Positions 47,080-57,530 of a stretch of DNA of 64,000 bases are shown here, piece after piece. This stretch comes from Elephas maximus indicus (Eukaryota > Chordata > Mammalia > Proboscidea > Elephantidae): the NCBI RefSeq assembly GCF_024166365.1, contig NC_064820.1:51251501-51315500 (forward strand). Direction: 5' to 3'. The first letter of the stretch is position 1. Every line of letters starts with the position of its first letter. The position numbers and the translations under genes were made by a program. The notes under the pieces were generated by a model. It was not told the origin of the DNA. It worked only from the letters and a program-made list of their open reading frames with translations, and did no database searches.

Positions 47080-48062
47080 TTGTGCTCATGAGGAATCTTT
47101 ACATAGATCAGGAGACAGTTGTTTGGACAGAACAGGGGATACTGATTGGTTTAAAGTCAGGAAAGGTGTGCGTCAGGGCTGTATTCTTTCACCATACCTA
47201 TTTAATCTGTATGCTGAACAAATAGTCCGAGAAGCTGGACTATATGAAGAAGAACTGGTGTCAAGATTGGAGGAAGACTCATTAACAACCTGCGTTATGC
47301 AGATGACACAACCTTGCTTGCTGAAAGTGAAGAGGACTTGAAGCACTTACTAATGAAGATCAAAGACCACAGCCTTCAGTTTGGATTGCGCCTCAACATA
47401 AGGAAAACAGAAATCCTCACAACTGGACCAATGAGCAACATCATGATAAACGGAGAAAAGATTGAAATTGTCAAGGATTTCATTTACTTGGATCCACAAT
47501 CAACAGCCACGGAAGCAGCAGTCAAGAAATCAAAAGACACATTGCATTGGCTAAATCTGCTGCAAAGGACCTCTTTAAAGTGTTGAAGAGCAAAGACATC
47601 ACCCTGAAGACTAAGGTGCACCTGACCCAAGCCATGGTATTTTCAATCGCATCATATGCATGTGAAAGCTGGACAATGAATAAGGAAGACTGAAGAAGAG
47701 TGGACGCCTTTGAATTGTGGTGTTGGCAAAGAATATTTTTGAATATACCATGGACTGCCAGAAGAACCAACAAATCTGTCTTAGAAGAAGTACAACCACA
47801 ATGCTCCTTAGAAGCAAGGATGGCAAGACTGTGTCTTACATACTTTGGACATATTGTCAGGAGGGATCAATCCCTGGAGAAGGACATCATGCTTGGCAGA
47901 GTACAGGGTCAGCGGAAAAGAGGAAGACCCTCAATGAGGTGGATTGACACAGTGGCTGCAATAATGAGATCAAGCACAGCAACGATTGTAAGGATGGCTC
48001 AGGACCGTTGTTCTGTTGTGCATAGGGTCGCTATGAGTCGGAACCGACTCGACGGCACCTAA
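47080..48062 (+). pseudogene. RTE RT C-terminal half and C-terminal region (copy D)
   Basis: Continues from 'VRKGVRQGCILSPYLFNLYAEQIVREAGLYEEE'. A frame change near 47258 precedes the YADD codons (tatgcagatgac, 47299-47310). The frame 47314-47586 then carries 'ESEEDLKHLLMKIKDHSLQFGL', and another, 47700-48062, carries 'ELWCWQRIF...YFGHIVRRDQSLEKDIMLGRVQGQRKRGRP'. Three frames, no working protein. Confidence 0.88.
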
Positions 48063-48084
48063 CAACAATGACATTGAACAGAAA

Positions 48085-48349
48085 TGCGATAAATACTTTA
48101 TAACCATTTCAATGAATAAATCATTTTACATATGCAAGTACACAAGTGTATACCTGCAGATTAAACTACAAAAACTGGAACGCTGGATGATAAAAAAACT
48201 GGAACGCTGGATGATATGCGTACACATACTCACGCACACACACAAGATTTTGAAACCTCCAAGACATTGTTATGTATTGTTGCAGACAATAGGTTTGGTT
48301 ATGTATTTATCCTTCCTGCTTTTTTTTTTTTCGTTCCTTGTTGTATTTT
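48085..48349. other. Short unassigned stretch
   Basis: Contains a local duplication of 'aaaaaactggaacgctggatgat' (about 48170-48217) and a short CA-rich tract. No coding evidence. Confidence 0.45.
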
Positions 48350-49215
48350 TGTCCTAGCTGGTATAACGTCTTTCTGCCAGACAATTCTCTTCAATATTAC
48401 TTTCAGTGCATATCTTCTGACCACAAATTCTTTGTTTTGATATTTAAAAATATATATTTTGCTTTAAATTTTGAAGGATATTTTAACTGGGTATAGCCTA
48501 CCTTATTCTACATATTTTTAAATATAAAATTATTTTTGAAACCTGTTTGACTAGATGGGGAATTCTTTTACTCTTTTCACCGCATGGGGAATTCTTTTCA
48601 ATGTACAATTATTGTTTTATCGATAGCTTAATAAAGTAGCATCTCATTTTCTTTAGGTTTTTGTCATTTCTCATAAAAATAATACCCCTGAGTTTGTTCA
48701 TGTGTTTATTGGCCATCCGAATATCCATTTATCCAAATGTAACTATTAATGCATCTTGCATATTTTTCCACTGGGTTGTTTGTTGATGTTGCTGGATGTG
48801 AACTGGATGGGAACCCAGTATCAATTATACATGTTACAAATATCTTCCCCAGCTTTGCGTGCGTCATCCTAATTTTTTAATGATCGTTTTTAATTTAATT
48901 TTAATGTAGTCCAAATCATCAATCTTTTGCTTCATATTTAGTGACTTCTGTGCCTTATTTAAAGGCGCCCTGGTGGTGCAGTGGCCAAAGTGATTAACTG
49001 ATAATCGAAATATCATCAGTTCAAAACCACCACCAGCCACTCTGCTGGAGAAAGATGTGGCAGTCTGCTTCCTTAGCGATTCACAGCCTTGGAAACCCTA
49101 TGGAGTCGCTATGAGTTGGAATCGACTCCATGGCAGTGGGTTTGGTTTTTGGTTTTGATGCCTTATTTAAGAAATATTTCTTTACTCTGGGAAGATATCA
49201 CATATTATTTATGGC
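48350..49215 (-). mobile_element. Old L1 (L1M-type) fragment, minus strand
   Basis: The plus strand shows the common antisense L1M sequence: 'ttgttcatgtgtttattggccatccgaatatcc', 'tacaaatatcttccccagc', 'aattttaatgtagtccaaatcatcaatcttttgc'. Interrupted by a SINE at 48965-49158; the right flank continues 'gaaatatttctttactctggg'. Confidence 0.72.
48965..49158 (+). mobile_element. AfroSINE-type SINE nested in old L1
   Basis: 'gcgccctggtggtgcagtgg' head, 'gagaaagatgtggcagtctgc' middle, 'gctatgagttggaatcgact' tail and a 'ggtttggtttttggttttg' end. Perfect 12-bp TSD tgccttatttaa at 48953-48964 and 49159-49170. Confidence 0.93.
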
Positions 49216-49499
49216 TGCTTTTTTTGCACCCCACTGGCAGAATTGAATAGTCACCACAGAGACCATATGGGCCACAAAGCCTAAAATATTTACTATCTGG
49301 CTATTTATAGAAAAGTTTGTTAAGCTTTGGCCTAACATAAATATATCTATACCAAAAAGAGTGAAAATAAATAATTTAATATAAACAAAAGAAATTAGAA
49401 AAATAATACGGAAAACAAATGAAAAGAAAAAATAAAAGCATAATAAGATGAATTGATAAAATGTATACAAAAAAGTACAATTAAATTAATGAGTAACTA
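49216..49499. other. No feature recognised
   Basis: AT-rich. A 90-codon minus frame (49198-49470) is Phe/Leu/Ile-rich because the DNA is A/T-rich; no gene is inferred. Confidence 0.45.
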
Positions 49500-50220
49500 C
49501 CATAATAAAGAAAAAATAAAAACATGCTTAACTATTAGAAATGAAAATGGGTAAATCACCAGAGATATTCAGAAATTTTAAGGAACTATAAACATATTTT
49601 GTACAACGATATAAAATTATTAAAACATGGGCATAATGCAGTTTATTCTATAAAAATATGAAATACAAAGCTTGTAGCAGATGACGTGGAAAATCTAAGC
49701 AGAGCAGACCAATTACAGGAAGGAACCAGAATTTTCAAATATTAGCTTCTAAAAAACACCAGATCTGGATGGAGTCACAGGTGTAGTCAATTAAGCCTTT
49801 AAAGGATGGAAAGTTCCAGTGCTTTTTAAACTTTTCCAGGGTATACACTGCCACGACTTTTCACAATCAAAACGCATATAGACACATCATTTATGAATGT
49901 TAGTGTAAAATCCTAAATACATCCCAGAAAATATAACCTTACCGTATATTTAAAGATTAATATGCCATGACTAAAAAGAGCTTATTCTAGGATATTAGAA
50001 TGATTTAACATTAGAAAACTTGTTAGAATAATTCACTATATTAATAAGTCAAACAACAATAATGTTTTTGTAGATAACAAAGTCATTAGGTAAAACTCAC
50101 CATCAATTTCCGATTAAAAAATACTTAAGTAAAATTTTAATAAATGGGTGCACGATTAATAATGAAACTGTAGAAGCATTCATAATAGTTAAGAACAGAG
50201 TGCTTCATTATACCTATTAA
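49500..50220 (+). mobile_element. Old L1 ORF2 fragment
   Basis: The broken translation follows L1 ORF2 from 'PDLDGVTG' (about 49765) to 'AYSRILE*FNIRKLVRIIHYINKSNNNN' (about 49985-50065), i.e. into the reverse transcriptase. Many stops. Confidence 0.65.
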
Positions 50221-50221
50221 C

Positions 50222-50470
50222 ATGCTTTATTAGTTACCTATTGCTTCATAACAAATTACCCCAAAACTTAGCAGTTTCAAAAAATAAATATTTATTATCT
50301 CACAATTCCTGTGGGTCAGGAATTTGGAGTGGCTTAGCTGAGTCCTCTGGCTCAGGCTTTCTCCCAAGGCATTAATTAAGGTGTCAGCTGGGTATACAGT
50401 TATCTCAGGGAATTGACTCTGGAGGATTTGTACTTTATTACTTACACCGATCTTACTTATTGTTTATACA
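50222..50470 (-). mobile_element. Old MaLR/LTR-like fragment, minus strand
   Basis: 'tagttacctattgcttcataacaaattaccccaaaac... atttattatctcacaattcctgtgggtcaggaatttgg' is a widespread old LTR-like repeat also represented by 11033-11697. Subfamily uncertain. Confidence 0.55.
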
Positions 50471-50564
50471 ATCTCGAAATTTCCATCTTTCCATGGATCA
50501 GATTGCCAATAATATTAAATATATGAGAACTCCATGGCAAGACCATGAGAACCCATGCAATCTC

Positions 50565-50935
50565 CTACACTGTTAGTGGAAGTTTAATTTGCTATAATTG
50601 TTTTTAAAGATAATTTTTAAATTAAAATATATGCTTGATATTTCACCTATCAATTTCCTAATTTAGTATGTACAAGGATGTTTATTTCTGCTTTGTCTAT
50701 CACTGCAAAAAGCTAGGACAATCTGTCTTTCAGTAAAGGACTAGTTAAATAAATTATAATATATCCATACAATGGACTATTATGCAGTGCTTAAAAGTTA
50801 GCCAAATCTTTGTGTGTGGATAACACAGACATTCAAAGGTACAATTAATATTATTTTTAAGTGGTGTGAAAGAGTGATTAGAATATGTGCCTAATTACGT
50901 AATTAAAACAATTTAGATTAGAAAATACGTGTGTA
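50565..50935 (+). mobile_element. Old L1 3' UTR fragment
   Basis: 'actgttagtggaagtttaatttgc... aaataaattataatatatccatacaatggactattatgcagtgc' is the usual L1M 3' region. A short (GT/AT)n tract follows at 50925-50980. Confidence 0.65.
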
Positions 50936-50977
50936 TGTATGCGTGTCTGCGTGTATGCATATATATGTATATACGTA

Positions 50978-51176
50978 CATCCCTGGGTGGCGCAAATGGT
51001 TAAACACTGGACTATTAACTGAAAGGTTGGTGGTTCAAACCCAACCAGAGGCACATTGAAAGTAAGGTCTGGCAATTTGTTTCCGAAACGTCACAGCCTT
51101 GAAAACCCTATAGAGCTGCTCTACTTTGCACACTTGAGGTCTCGCTGAGTAGAAATTGACTGGGGGGTAACTAACA
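50978..51176 (+). mobile_element. AfroSINE-type SINE (long body)
   Basis: 'catccctgggtggcgcaaatgg' head, 'aaggtctggcaatttgtttcc' and 'cacagccttgaaaaccctatag' body, a diverged tail and a CAA end. It sits in a TA/TG-rich tract that obscures the TSD. Confidence 0.87.
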
Positions 51177-52191
51177 ACAACAATGTATACATATGTGTAT
51201 GCGTGTATATAAACTTCTGGGGACTACGGCAGGATATCAGGGCTGCAGAATGACAAATTTCTCATTGTATCCTCTTTTATCGTTGACTATTAAACTTGTA
51301 AAATAACTTTTGATGGTTTTACTACCTTTACTAAATACATGAATTATTTTATAATAATTAAAATTGAATAACAATTATTATTGTATTGTAATTAAGGAAA
51401 CCCTGGTGGCATGGTGGCTAAGTGCTAAGGCTGCTAACCAAAGGGTCTGAGGTTCAAATCAGCCAGGCACTCCTTGGAAACTCTATGGGTTTCTGTCCTA
51501 TAGGGTCACTATGAGTCAGAATCAACTTGACTGCAATGGCTTTGTTTTTTTTTTTAAATTTTTATTGTGCTTTAAGTGAAAAGTTTACAAACCAAGTCAA
51601 TCTCTCATACAAAAACTTATATACACCTTATACTCCTAGTTGCTCTCCCTCTAATGAGACAGCACACTCCTTCCCTCCATTCTCTATTTTCATGTCCATT
51701 CAGCCAACTTCTGCCCCCCTCTGCCCTCTCATCTCTTCTTCAGACAGGAGCTGCCCACATAGTCTCATGTGTCTATCTGCTTGATCCAAGGAGCTCACTC
51801 CTCAACAGTATCATTTTCTATCCCATTGTCCAGTCCAATCCCTGTCCAAAGAGTTGGCTTTGGGAATGGCTCCTGTCTTGGGCTAACAGAAGGTCTGGGG
51901 ACCATGACCTCCGAGGTCCCTCCAGTCTCAGTCAGACCATTAAGTCTGGTCTTTTTATGACAATTTGCGGTCTGCATCCCACTGCTCTCCTGCTCCCTCA
52001 GAATTCTCTGTTGTTTTCCCTGTCAGAGCACTCATCGGCTGTAGCTGGGCACCATCTGGTTCTTCTGATCTCAGGCTGATGTAGTCTCTGGTTTATGTGG
52101 CCCTTTCTGTCTCTTGGGCTCATAATTACCTTGCACATTTGGTGTTCTTCATTCTCCTTTGCTCCAGATGGGTTGAGACCAATTGATGCAT

Positions 52192-52734
52192 CTTTTTTTT
52201 TTTATTAACTTTTATTGAGCTTCAAGTGAACGTTTACAAATCAAGTCAGACTGTCACATAGAAGTTTATATACATCTTACTCCGTACTCCCACTTGCTCT
52301 CCCCTTAATGAGTCAGCCCTTCCAGGCTCTCGTGACAATTTTGCCAGCTTCCAACTCTCTCTATCCTCCCATCCCCCCTCCAGACAGGAGATGCCAACAC
52401 AGTCTCAAATGTCCACCTGATATAATTAGCTCACTCTTCATCAGCATCTCTCTCCTACCCACTGTCCAGTCCCTTTCAAGTCTGATGAGTTGTCTTCGGG
52501 GATGGTTCCTGCCCTGTGCCAACAGAAGGTTTGGGGACCATGACCGCCGGGATTTCTCTAGTCTCAGTCAGACCATTAAGTATGGTCTTTTTATGAGAAT
52601 TTGGGGCCTGCACCCCACTGATCTCCTGCTCCCTCAGGGGTTCTCTGTTGTGCTCCCTGTCAGGGCAGTCATCGATTGTGGCCAGGCACCAACTAATTCT
52701 TCTGGTCTCAGGATGATGTAGGTCTCTGGTTCAT
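52192..52734 (-). mobile_element. L1 3' UTR copy nested inside the larger L1
   Basis: 543 bases: a poly-T start on the plus strand, then 'taacttttattgagcttcaagtgaacg' to 'gatgtaggtctctggtt'. Perfect 12-bp TSD caattgatgcat at 52180-52191 and 52735-52746, taken from the host L1 3' UTR, which resumes with 'gatagcagcttgctagc'. This explains why the same 3' UTR is read twice in tandem. Confidence 0.93.
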
Positions 52735-53415
52735 CAATTGATGCATTTTTGATAGCAGCTTGCTAGCATTTAAGACTCCAGACACCATTCTCCGAAGTGG
52801 GATGCAGAATGTTATTTTAATAGACTTATTATGCCAGTTGACTTAGATGTCCCCTGAAACCATGGTCCCCAAACCCCACCCCTACTACGCTGGCCTTTGA
52901 AGAGTTCAGTTTATTCAAGAGACTTCTTTGCTTTTGGTTTAGTCCAGTTGTGCTGATGTCTCCTGTATTGTGTGTTATCTTTCCCTTCACATAAAATAGG
53001 TCTTATCTACTATCTAATTAGTGAATACTTCTCTTCCACCCTCCCTCCCTCCCCTTCTCGTAACCATCAAAGAATATTTTCTTCTTTGTTTAAACGATTT
53101 CTCGAGTTCTTATAATAGTGGTCTTATACAATATTTATGCTTTTGCAACTGACTAGTTTCACTCAGCATGTTTCCCTGTTATGAAATGTTTCACAGATTC
53201 ATCATTGTTCTTTATCGATACATAGTATTCCATTGTGTGAATACACCATAATTTATTTATCCATTCTTCCGTTGATGGGCATCTTGGTTGCTTCTGTTTT
53301 TGCTACTGTAAACAATGCTGCAATGAACGTGGGTGTGCATATATCTGTTCGTGCAAAGGCTCTTATTTCTCTAGGATATATTCCAAGGAGTGCAATTGCT
53401 GGATAGTATGGTACC

Positions 53416-53578
53416 CTATGTTAAACGCTGGTGGCGTCATGGTTAAGTGCTACAGTTGCTAACCAAGAGGTCAGCAGTTCAAATCTGCCAGGCGCTCCTT
53501 GGAAACTCTATGGGGCAGTTCTACTCTGTGCTACAGGGTCGCTATGAGTTGGAATCGACTTCACGGCACTGGGTTTTT
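53416..53578 (+). mobile_element. AfroSINE-type SINE nested in L1
   Basis: 'aaacgctggtggcgtcatgg' head, 'caggcgctccttggaaactc' body, 'gctatgagttggaatcgact' tail, T-rich end. The L1 reads 'ggatagtatggta' before it and 'ttatggtagttctatttc' after it, so 'tatggta' is duplicated (about 53406-53412 and 53584-53590). Confidence 0.9.
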
Positions 53579-53583
53579 TTGTT

Positions 53584-54570
53584 TTATGGTAGTTCTATTT
53601 CTAGATTTTTAAGGAAGCACCAAATCGATTTCCAAAGTGGTTGTACCATTTTACATTCCCAACAGCAGTGTATATGTGTTCCAGTCTCTCCACAACCTCT
53701 CCAACATTTATTATTTTGTGTTTTTTGGATTAATGCCAGCCTTGTTGGAGTGAGATGGAATCTCATTGTAGTTTTGATTTGCATTTCTCTAATGGCTAAT
53801 GAGCGTGAGCATTTCCTCATGTATCTGTTAGCTACCTGAATGTCTTCTTTAGTGAAGTGTCTGTTCAGATCCTTTGCCCATTTTTAAATTGGGTTATTTG
53901 TCTTTTTGTAGTTGAGTTTTTGCAGTATCATGTAGATTTTAGAGATCAGACGCAGATCAGAAATGTCATAGCTAAAAACTTTTTCCCAGTGTGTAGGTAA
54001 TCTTTTTATTCTTTTGGTGAAGTCTTTGAATGAGTGTAGGTGTTTGATTTTTAGGAGCTCCCAGTTACCTAGTTTCTCTTCTGCATTGTTAGTAATGTTT
54101 TGTATACTGTTTATGCCATGTATTAGGGCTCCTAGCATTGTCCTTATTTTTTCTTCCATGATCTTTATTGTTTTAGATTTTATGTTTAGGTCTTTGATCC
54201 ATTTTGAGTTAGTTTTTGTGCATGGTGTGAGGTATAGGTCTTGTTTCATTTTTTTGCAGATGGATTCCAGTTATGCCAGCACCATTTGTTAAACAGACTG
54301 TCTTTTCCCCCATTTAACTGACTTTGGGCCTTTGTCAAATATCAGCTGCTCAGACGCAGATGGATTTGTGTCTGGATTCTCAATTCTGTTCCATTGGTTT
54401 ATGTATCTTTTGTTGTACCAATACCAGGTTATTTTGACTGCTGTGGTGGTATAATAGGTTCTAATATCAGGTAGAGTGGGGCCTCCCACTTTGTTCTTCT
54501 TTTTCAGTAATGCTTTACTTATCCAGGGCCTCTTTCCTTTCCATATGAAGTTCGTGATTTGTTTCTCCAT
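53584..54570 (-). pseudogene. L1 ORF2 C-terminal part, broken
   Basis: Three frames in succession: 54570-54289 ('[40 protein letters not shown]', thumb and downstream), 54249-53884 ('KWIKDLNIKSKTIKIMEEKI... LGNWELLKIKHLHSFKDFTKRIKRLPTHWEKVFSYDISD') and 53820-53584 ('[22 protein letters not shown]', the cysteine-rich knuckle near the end of ORF2 with its Cys and His residues kept). Frame changes separate them. Confidence 0.85.
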
Positions 54571-55340
54571 CTCATTAAAAAATGTCGTTGGAATTTGGAT
54601 CGGAATTGCATTGTATTTATAGATGGCTTTTGGTTTTTTGGTAGGATAGACATTTTTACAATGTTAAGTCTTCCTATCCATGAGCAAGGTTTGTTTTTCC
54701 ACTTCTGTTGGTCTCTTTTAGTTTCTTGCAGCAGTGTCTTGTATAAGTCTTTTACATCTCTGGTAAGATTTATTCCTGAATATTTTATCTTCTTGGGGTC
54801 TACTATAAATGGTATTGATTTGGTGATTTCCTCTTCAATGCTCTTTTTGTTGGTGTAGAGGAATCCAGCTGATTTTTGTATGTTTATCTTGTATCGTGAT
54901 ACTCTGCTGAACCCTTCTATTAGTTTCAGTGGTTTTCTTGAGGATTCTTTAGGGTTTTCTGTGTATAAGATCATGTCATCTGCAAAGAGAGACACTTTTA
55001 GTGGTGGGTTCTTGCCAATCTGGATGCCCTTTATTTCTTTATCTAGCCTAATTGCTCTGGCTAGGACCTCCAGCACAATGCTGAATAAGAGTGGTGATAA
55101 AGGGCATCCTTGTCTGATTCCCGTTCTCAAGGGGAAAGCTTTCAGGCTCTCTCCATTTAGGATGATGTTGGTTGTTGGCTTTGTATAAATGCCCTTTATT
55201 ATGTTGATGAATTTTCCTTGTATTCCTATTTTGCTGAGAGTTTTTATCAGGAAGGGGTGTTGAACTTTGTCAAATGCCTTTTCTGCATGAATTGATAAGA
55301 TCATGTGATTCTTGTCTTTTGTTTTATTTATATGATGCAT
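54519..55340 (-). pseudogene. L1 ORF2 reverse transcriptase core, inactivated
   Basis: A 273-codon open frame, the longest in the window. It covers RT motif A to the thumb: '[15 protein letters not shown]' (residues 16-30), '[24 protein letters not shown]' (71-94) and the active-site FADD (residues 119-122, DNA 54975-54986). In motif A the first Asp of the usual DAEKAFD is His (residue 18), which removes a metal-binding residue, so even this clean-looking frame could not polymerise. The last 20 or so residues run out of frame. Confidence 0.9.
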
Positions 55341-56315
55341 TACACTGTTTTTCTAATGTTGAACCATCCCTGCATACCTGGTATAAATCCCACTTGGTCA
55401 TAGTGAATTATTTTTTTGATATGTTGTTGAATTCTATTGGCTAGAATTTTGTTGAGGATTTTTGCATTTGTGTTCATGAAAGATATAGGTCTATAATTTT
55501 CTTTTTTTGTGGTGTCTTTACCTGGTTTTGGTATATCAGGGATACGCTGTCTTCATAGAATGACTTTGGGAGTATTCTGTCCTTTTCTATGCTCTGAAAT
55601 ACCTTTAGAAGTAGTGGTGTTAACTTTTCCCAGAAAGTTTGGTAGAATTCTGCAGTGAAGCCATCCAGGCCAGGGCTTTTTTTTTTTTGTTGTTGTTGGG
55701 AGTTTTAAAATTACCTTTTCAATCTCTTCTTTTGTTATGGGTTTATTTAGTTGTTCTGCCTCTGTTTGTGTTAGTTTAGGTAGGTAGTGTGTTTATAGAA
55801 ATTCCTCCATTTCTTCTAGGTTTTCAAATTTGGTAGAGTACAATTTTTCACAGTAATCTGATATGATTCTTTTAATTTCAGTTGGGTCTATTGTAATATT
55901 GCCCATCTCATTTCTTATTTGGGTTATTTGCTTCTTTCTTGTTTTTCTTTTGTCAGTTTGGCCAATGGTTTATCAATTTTGTTAATTTTTTCAAAGAGCC
56001 AGTTTTTGGTCTACACTTTCAATTGTTTTTCTGTTTTCTATTTCATTTAATTCTGCTCTAATTTTTATTATTTGCTTTGTTCCGGTGCCTGAGGGTTTCT
56101 TTTGTTGCTCTCTTTCTGTTCAAGTTGTAGGGATAATTCTTTGATTTTGGCCCTTTCTTCTTTTTGTATATTTATTTATTGATATAAATTGACCTCTGAG
56201 CATTGCTTTCGCTGTGTCCCAGCGGTTCTGATAGGAAGTGTTTTCATTCTTATTGGATTCTATGAATTTCTTTATTCCATCCTTGATGTCTTCTGTAACA
56301 CAGTCATTTCTGAGC
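55341..56315 (-). pseudogene. L1 ORF2 region between endonuclease and RT, broken
   Basis: Decayed ORF2 sequence upstream of the RT core. Its clearest piece is 'DCVTEDIKDGIKKFIESNKNENTSYQNRWDTAKAMLRGQFISINKYTKRRKGQ' (about 56310-56140). Short frames only, plus a TTG-rich expansion near 55688-55700. The L1 5' truncation lies at about 56315. Confidence 0.75.
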
Positions 56316-56350
56316 TTTTTTTTTTTTTTTTTGGCTTGTATTGTAATTAA

Positions 56351-56813
56351 AGTCATATAATGATTTTCTTGAAAATTAAGAAAATAAGATATATTCAGTC
56401 ATTTAGAGAACAAAAGTAAAGACCATCCGTCTTTCTCCAAAATACATTTTGTACAAACCTAGTCTTGGAGCTTGTATTAAAACAACGACAGAAATAGCCA
56501 TAACAATGACAACAACAAAAAATGTTCTTTTATCAAAATAATCAGAAACACCTCAAATTCCACCTTAGACAACAATAATGTATAGTCACATATTCAAGCC
56601 TCTTACTAACTCTGCAGTAAAGAAATGTTCTTGTTTAACCAAGAGTTTTCTAAACATATTTATTCAGATAATTTTTCTTTGTTTGATTTATCACCTATGA
56701 ATATTCTGCAAAAATAGCTGTAGCATCCATTTAGTACTACACCAGAGGTAATGTAGTCAATTTAGCTAAGTTTAAGAACAGTACTGAAGTAGGTGATTTA
56801 GACTGGCTGTTGA
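56351..56813. other. No feature recognised
   Basis: About 460 AT-rich bases after the L1 nest; nothing recognised. Confidence 0.5.
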
Positions 56814-57286
56814 ATGGAAAAATTCTGGAGGGATGACATCTTGGCAACACTTCTAGGTGCCCTCGCCCTCCATGTCCTCTCTCTAAGGTTACATAACAAT
56901 GAGAGAGATGCTACCTTAACCTGGAGGATGCATAGAAGGTTGGGACTCTTCAGAAATTTTTGGGTGAGAGATCAGCTACAGGACTTTGCTATCTTTGGTA
57001 CTGAACAAAAGTTAAGATACCACTGGCAGAGAAGAACCATTGTGTTTTTTGAAAACCTGGCCAAAAATCATATTTGAATGCTCCAAGTGGCAGATTTCTG
57101 TTGATTCCTTTGGAGAGGAGTTGCCTCATGGATTTGCTCTTTGTTGTGTTTTTTGCTCATGCAAGTGCTGTTAGAAGTGGAGGGTCACTGTGCCACTGGC
57201 CTGAATTGCTCCTGGCCCTAGCGATTGGACAGAAATGTACTTTGCATGCAGGGAAAACTCAGAGGACAGAAACTTCTTCCAAATAG
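56814..57286 (+). other. Two adjacent unidentified open frames (87 and 70 codons)
   Basis: 56814-57077 and 57074-57286 overlap by four bases (ATGA). The first is rich in Arg, Leu and Trp ('HNNERDATLTWRMHRRLGLFRNFWVRDQLQDF'), the second in Leu and Ala. Local GC is higher than around it. I cannot match either to a host gene, LINE or retroviral protein. The sequence may be a decayed processed pseudogene, a fragment of an older transposon, or chance. It is not a supported gene. Confidence 0.25.
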
Positions 57287-57462
57287 CTAGTAGAAAGATA
57301 AATCCATTTGCAGTTCATTTTTTAAGGAAAAAACACCTGCATATTTTCTAGTCATAACCTAATGAAATAAGTCAATAATAAAAGGTGATCTACTTGGAAA
57401 TTATCAGCACTCATAAAAAACCCCTGAATAGAAGAGGAAATCAAAGCTGAAAATAAAACTTA

Positions 57463-57530
57463 CCTATAGGGTCCCTGTGAGTTGGAATCTACTCAATGGC
57501 AATGGGTTTGGTTTAGTTTGGATTTTATAA
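57463..57530 (+). mobile_element. AfroSINE-type 3' tail fragment
   Basis: Only 'ctatagggtccctgtgagttggaatctactcaatggcaatgggtttgg' and a T/G-rich end are present; 5'-truncated to under 70 bases. Confidence 0.75.

Larger units (their letters stand above)
46385..48072 (+). mobile_element. RTE LINE (copy D) with inverted 5' half, perfect TSD
   Basis: 46385 to about 47079 is in minus orientation (linker through RT motif A to 'gtgctcatgaggaa'). From about 47080 the element runs in plus orientation, starting again at 'gtgctcatgaggaatcttt', through the rest of RT and the C-terminal region to 'cctaacaacaatg'. The two halves share about 14 bases at the junction point of the element. A perfect 12-bp TSD, attgaacagaaa (46373-46384 and 48073-48084), brackets the whole, so it is a single insertion. 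Together the halves cover about 1.7 kb of RTE with few lesions. Confidence 0.95.
51546..56315 (-). mobile_element. L1 LINE, 5'-truncated, minus strand (host of two further insertions)
   Basis: 3' UTR 51554-53415 (split by a second L1 at 52192-52734), then ORF2 from about 53584 to 56315. The 5' end is truncated in the segment after the endonuclease, so endonuclease, ORF1 and the promoter are absent. ORF2 is broken into at least five frames. The 3' end matches the L1 pieces at 44401-44714 and 52192-52734, defining one lineage-specific L1. Confidence 0.88.
51396..56335 (+). mobile_element. AfroSINE-type SINE whose tail was split by a 4.8-kb L1
   Basis: SINE body 51396 to about 51545 ('ggaaaccctggtggcatgg' to 'gactgcaatggctttg' plus a T-run). 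The rest of its T-rich tail (T-run 56316-56332, then ggc) lies 4.8 kb away. A perfect 15-bp direct repeat, ttgtattgtaattaa, precedes the SINE (51381-51395) and follows the distant tail (56336-56350). The simplest reading is that this repeat is the SINE's TSD and that the L1 entered the SINE's T-run later. Confidence 0.82.

Noticed and set aside
46385-48072. Two independent RTE insertions in opposite orientation
   Set aside because: One perfect 12-bp TSD brackets the pair and no TSD separates the halves, so a single insertion with a 5' inversion is simpler.
51576-52721. Serine/proline/leucine-rich open frames of 137-167 codons on the plus strand
   Set aside because: They are antisense readings of two L1 3' UTRs; the similar sequences at both sites come from the L1 copies.
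51546-52746. Tandem duplication of the L1 3' end
   Set aside because: The inner copy has its own poly-T and a perfect TSD in the host L1, so it is a separate nested insertion.
53584-54292. Open frames on the strand opposite the L1 ORF2
   Set aside because: Mirror frames of ORF2; they have no motifs of their own.
54519-55340. 273-codon frame as an active L1 gene
   Set aside because: The L1 is 5'-truncated, its ORF2 is in several frames and the first motif A Asp is His.
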